DNA of 64,000 nt from Chitinophagaceae bacterium DXS (GTDB lineage Bacteria > Bacteroidota > Bacteroidia > Chitinophagales > Chitinophagaceae), in contig CP128386.1 of NCBI GenBank assembly GCA_030345135.1, positions 6,153,327 through 6,217,326 on the forward strand, given 5' to 3'. Of the stretch, positions 63,423-64,000 are shown one piece after another (the first letter of the stretch is position 1; every line of letters starts with the position of its first letter). Below the pieces are notes generated by a model, which saw only the letters and a program-made list of their open reading frames with translations, had not been told where the DNA came from and did no database searches. Position numbers and translations under genes: made by a program.

Positions 63423-63957
63423 TGTTTCAATAGATTTAATTTTATAAAGGTGCTTTCTGGCTAACCAGAAAATGCGAAGCCAATAAAATTTTATTCAAAA
63501 CTTCGGGGCTGAAATTTCTTCCGCCCAATTCAGTAATAACAGTGAATCATAAATTTTGTTCCGCATTTGCGGGTAAAGATCGATTTGAAATTCGGTTCTT
63601 CGCCAGGCCTGGAACATTGCACAATGTATTATCGAAAACCACTCTATCAGGCTTCAAACCTATGACTTAAACTAATTGGAAGTAACCAATTTAAAACTAA
63701 TAAACTTACGTTGAAAGGCCTAATTCAGGGTTAAAAATTATGTTATCATAACATCTGAAAATAAGCGCATTAAAAAACTGCTATACACATTAACTCCGCA
63801 ATAAGTAAAGTCGTGACGCTTCCGGGAAAAAAGCCAAATCTCCTAAGATTTGATGCATTTCACAGCATGTGAGGAAATTGAATTGAAATATTCTTTCACT
63901 GCAGTAAGAACAAGGAAATATTATCTTTAATCTTTCTTCCTTTTAAAACTACCGGTT
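63423..63957. other. Intergenic region upstream of pfk with small palindromes
   Basis: I see no gene here. TTCTGG (63455-63460) with CCAGAA (63465-63470) lies 33 nt upstream of pfk. ATGTTATCATAACAT (63740-63754) is a perfect palindrome, and TCACAGCATGTGA (63860-63872) is a second imperfect one. Any of them could be an operator; no further evidence is available. Confidence 0.4.
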
Positions 63958-64000
63958 ATGCTCAATCAAATTAAAACCTTCCAGGGAAATGCGCTTGCGC
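63958..64000 (+). CDS. Possible start of a gene cut by the window end
   Basis: An ATG opens a frame (MLNQIKTFQGNALA) that stays open for the 14 codons left in the window. There is no ribosome-binding site of note and the product cannot be named. Confidence 0.3.
   Translation, partial: MLNQIKTFQGNALA

Overview
The window comes from a member of the Bacteroidota, most likely Chitinophagales/Chitinophagaceae. The signs are two SusC/SusD nutrient-uptake loci each paired with an ECF sigma factor and a FecR anti-sigma factor, TAnnTTTG-type promoters, few Shine-Dalgarno sites, a single-chain glycyl-tRNA synthetase, and repeat-rich spacers. The family-level placement is an inference.

Layout. 1-5 kb: the C-terminal part of a sterol-desaturase-like membrane protein, a DUF4197 protein, an FAD-dependent oxidoreductase, a glutaminyl cyclase lipoprotein and a zinc-ribbon methyltransferase. 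5-12.4 kb: a MoxR-type cluster (DUF58, membrane transglutaminase, MoxR ATPase) followed by a secreted repeat protein of unknown role. 12.5-14.8 kb: a lone receiver domain, an atypical SDR and an AraC/GyrI regulator. 14.9-36.4 kb: a large glycan-use region entirely on the minus strand. It holds two sigma/FecR/SusC/SusD sets with a GH29 fucosidase, a formylglycine-type sulfatase and a calcineurin-like phosphoesterase, so a sulfated fucose-containing glycan is a plausible substrate. Three copies of a LacI-operator-like palindrome lie upstream of the two sigma genes and the sulfatase. 36.6-39.4 kb: a three-gene surface-glycan operon (GT2, GT87-like, polysaccharide deacetylase). 39.5-50 kb: mfd, a DUF2339/DUF3999 membrane pair, an FNR-type reductase and glyS. 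50-54.4 kb: a secreted protein with a caspase-like His/Cys end, divergent from a PhoB/PhoR-like two-component pair. 54.6-58.3 kb: a YdeI-like protein, trmN6, a saccharopine dehydrogenase-like protein, hscB and tRNA-Leu(CAA). 58.3-64 kb: a DUF1826-like protein, a MarR-GNAT fusion behind a 20-bp palindrome, a large tandem-duplicated non-coding element, an XRE regulator and phosphofructokinase.

The most unusual content is between the genes. Almost every spacer carries degenerate tandem arrays with a 7-bp (sometimes 8-bp) period, but with a different heptamer from place to place. Several arrays run into the adjacent coding sequence and supply its stop codon. On top of this are (i) three copies of an element with up to 37-bp perfect terminal inverted repeats, all placed just 3' of glycan-locus genes and two of them inverted around the sulfatase; (ii) an eight-unit, roughly 114-bp GC-rich array between susD and the nearest terminator; and (iii) a roughly 455-bp element present twice in tandem, built from alternating inverted GTTGTTGGT motifs. 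No CRISPR array, prophage, transposase or defence system was recognised.
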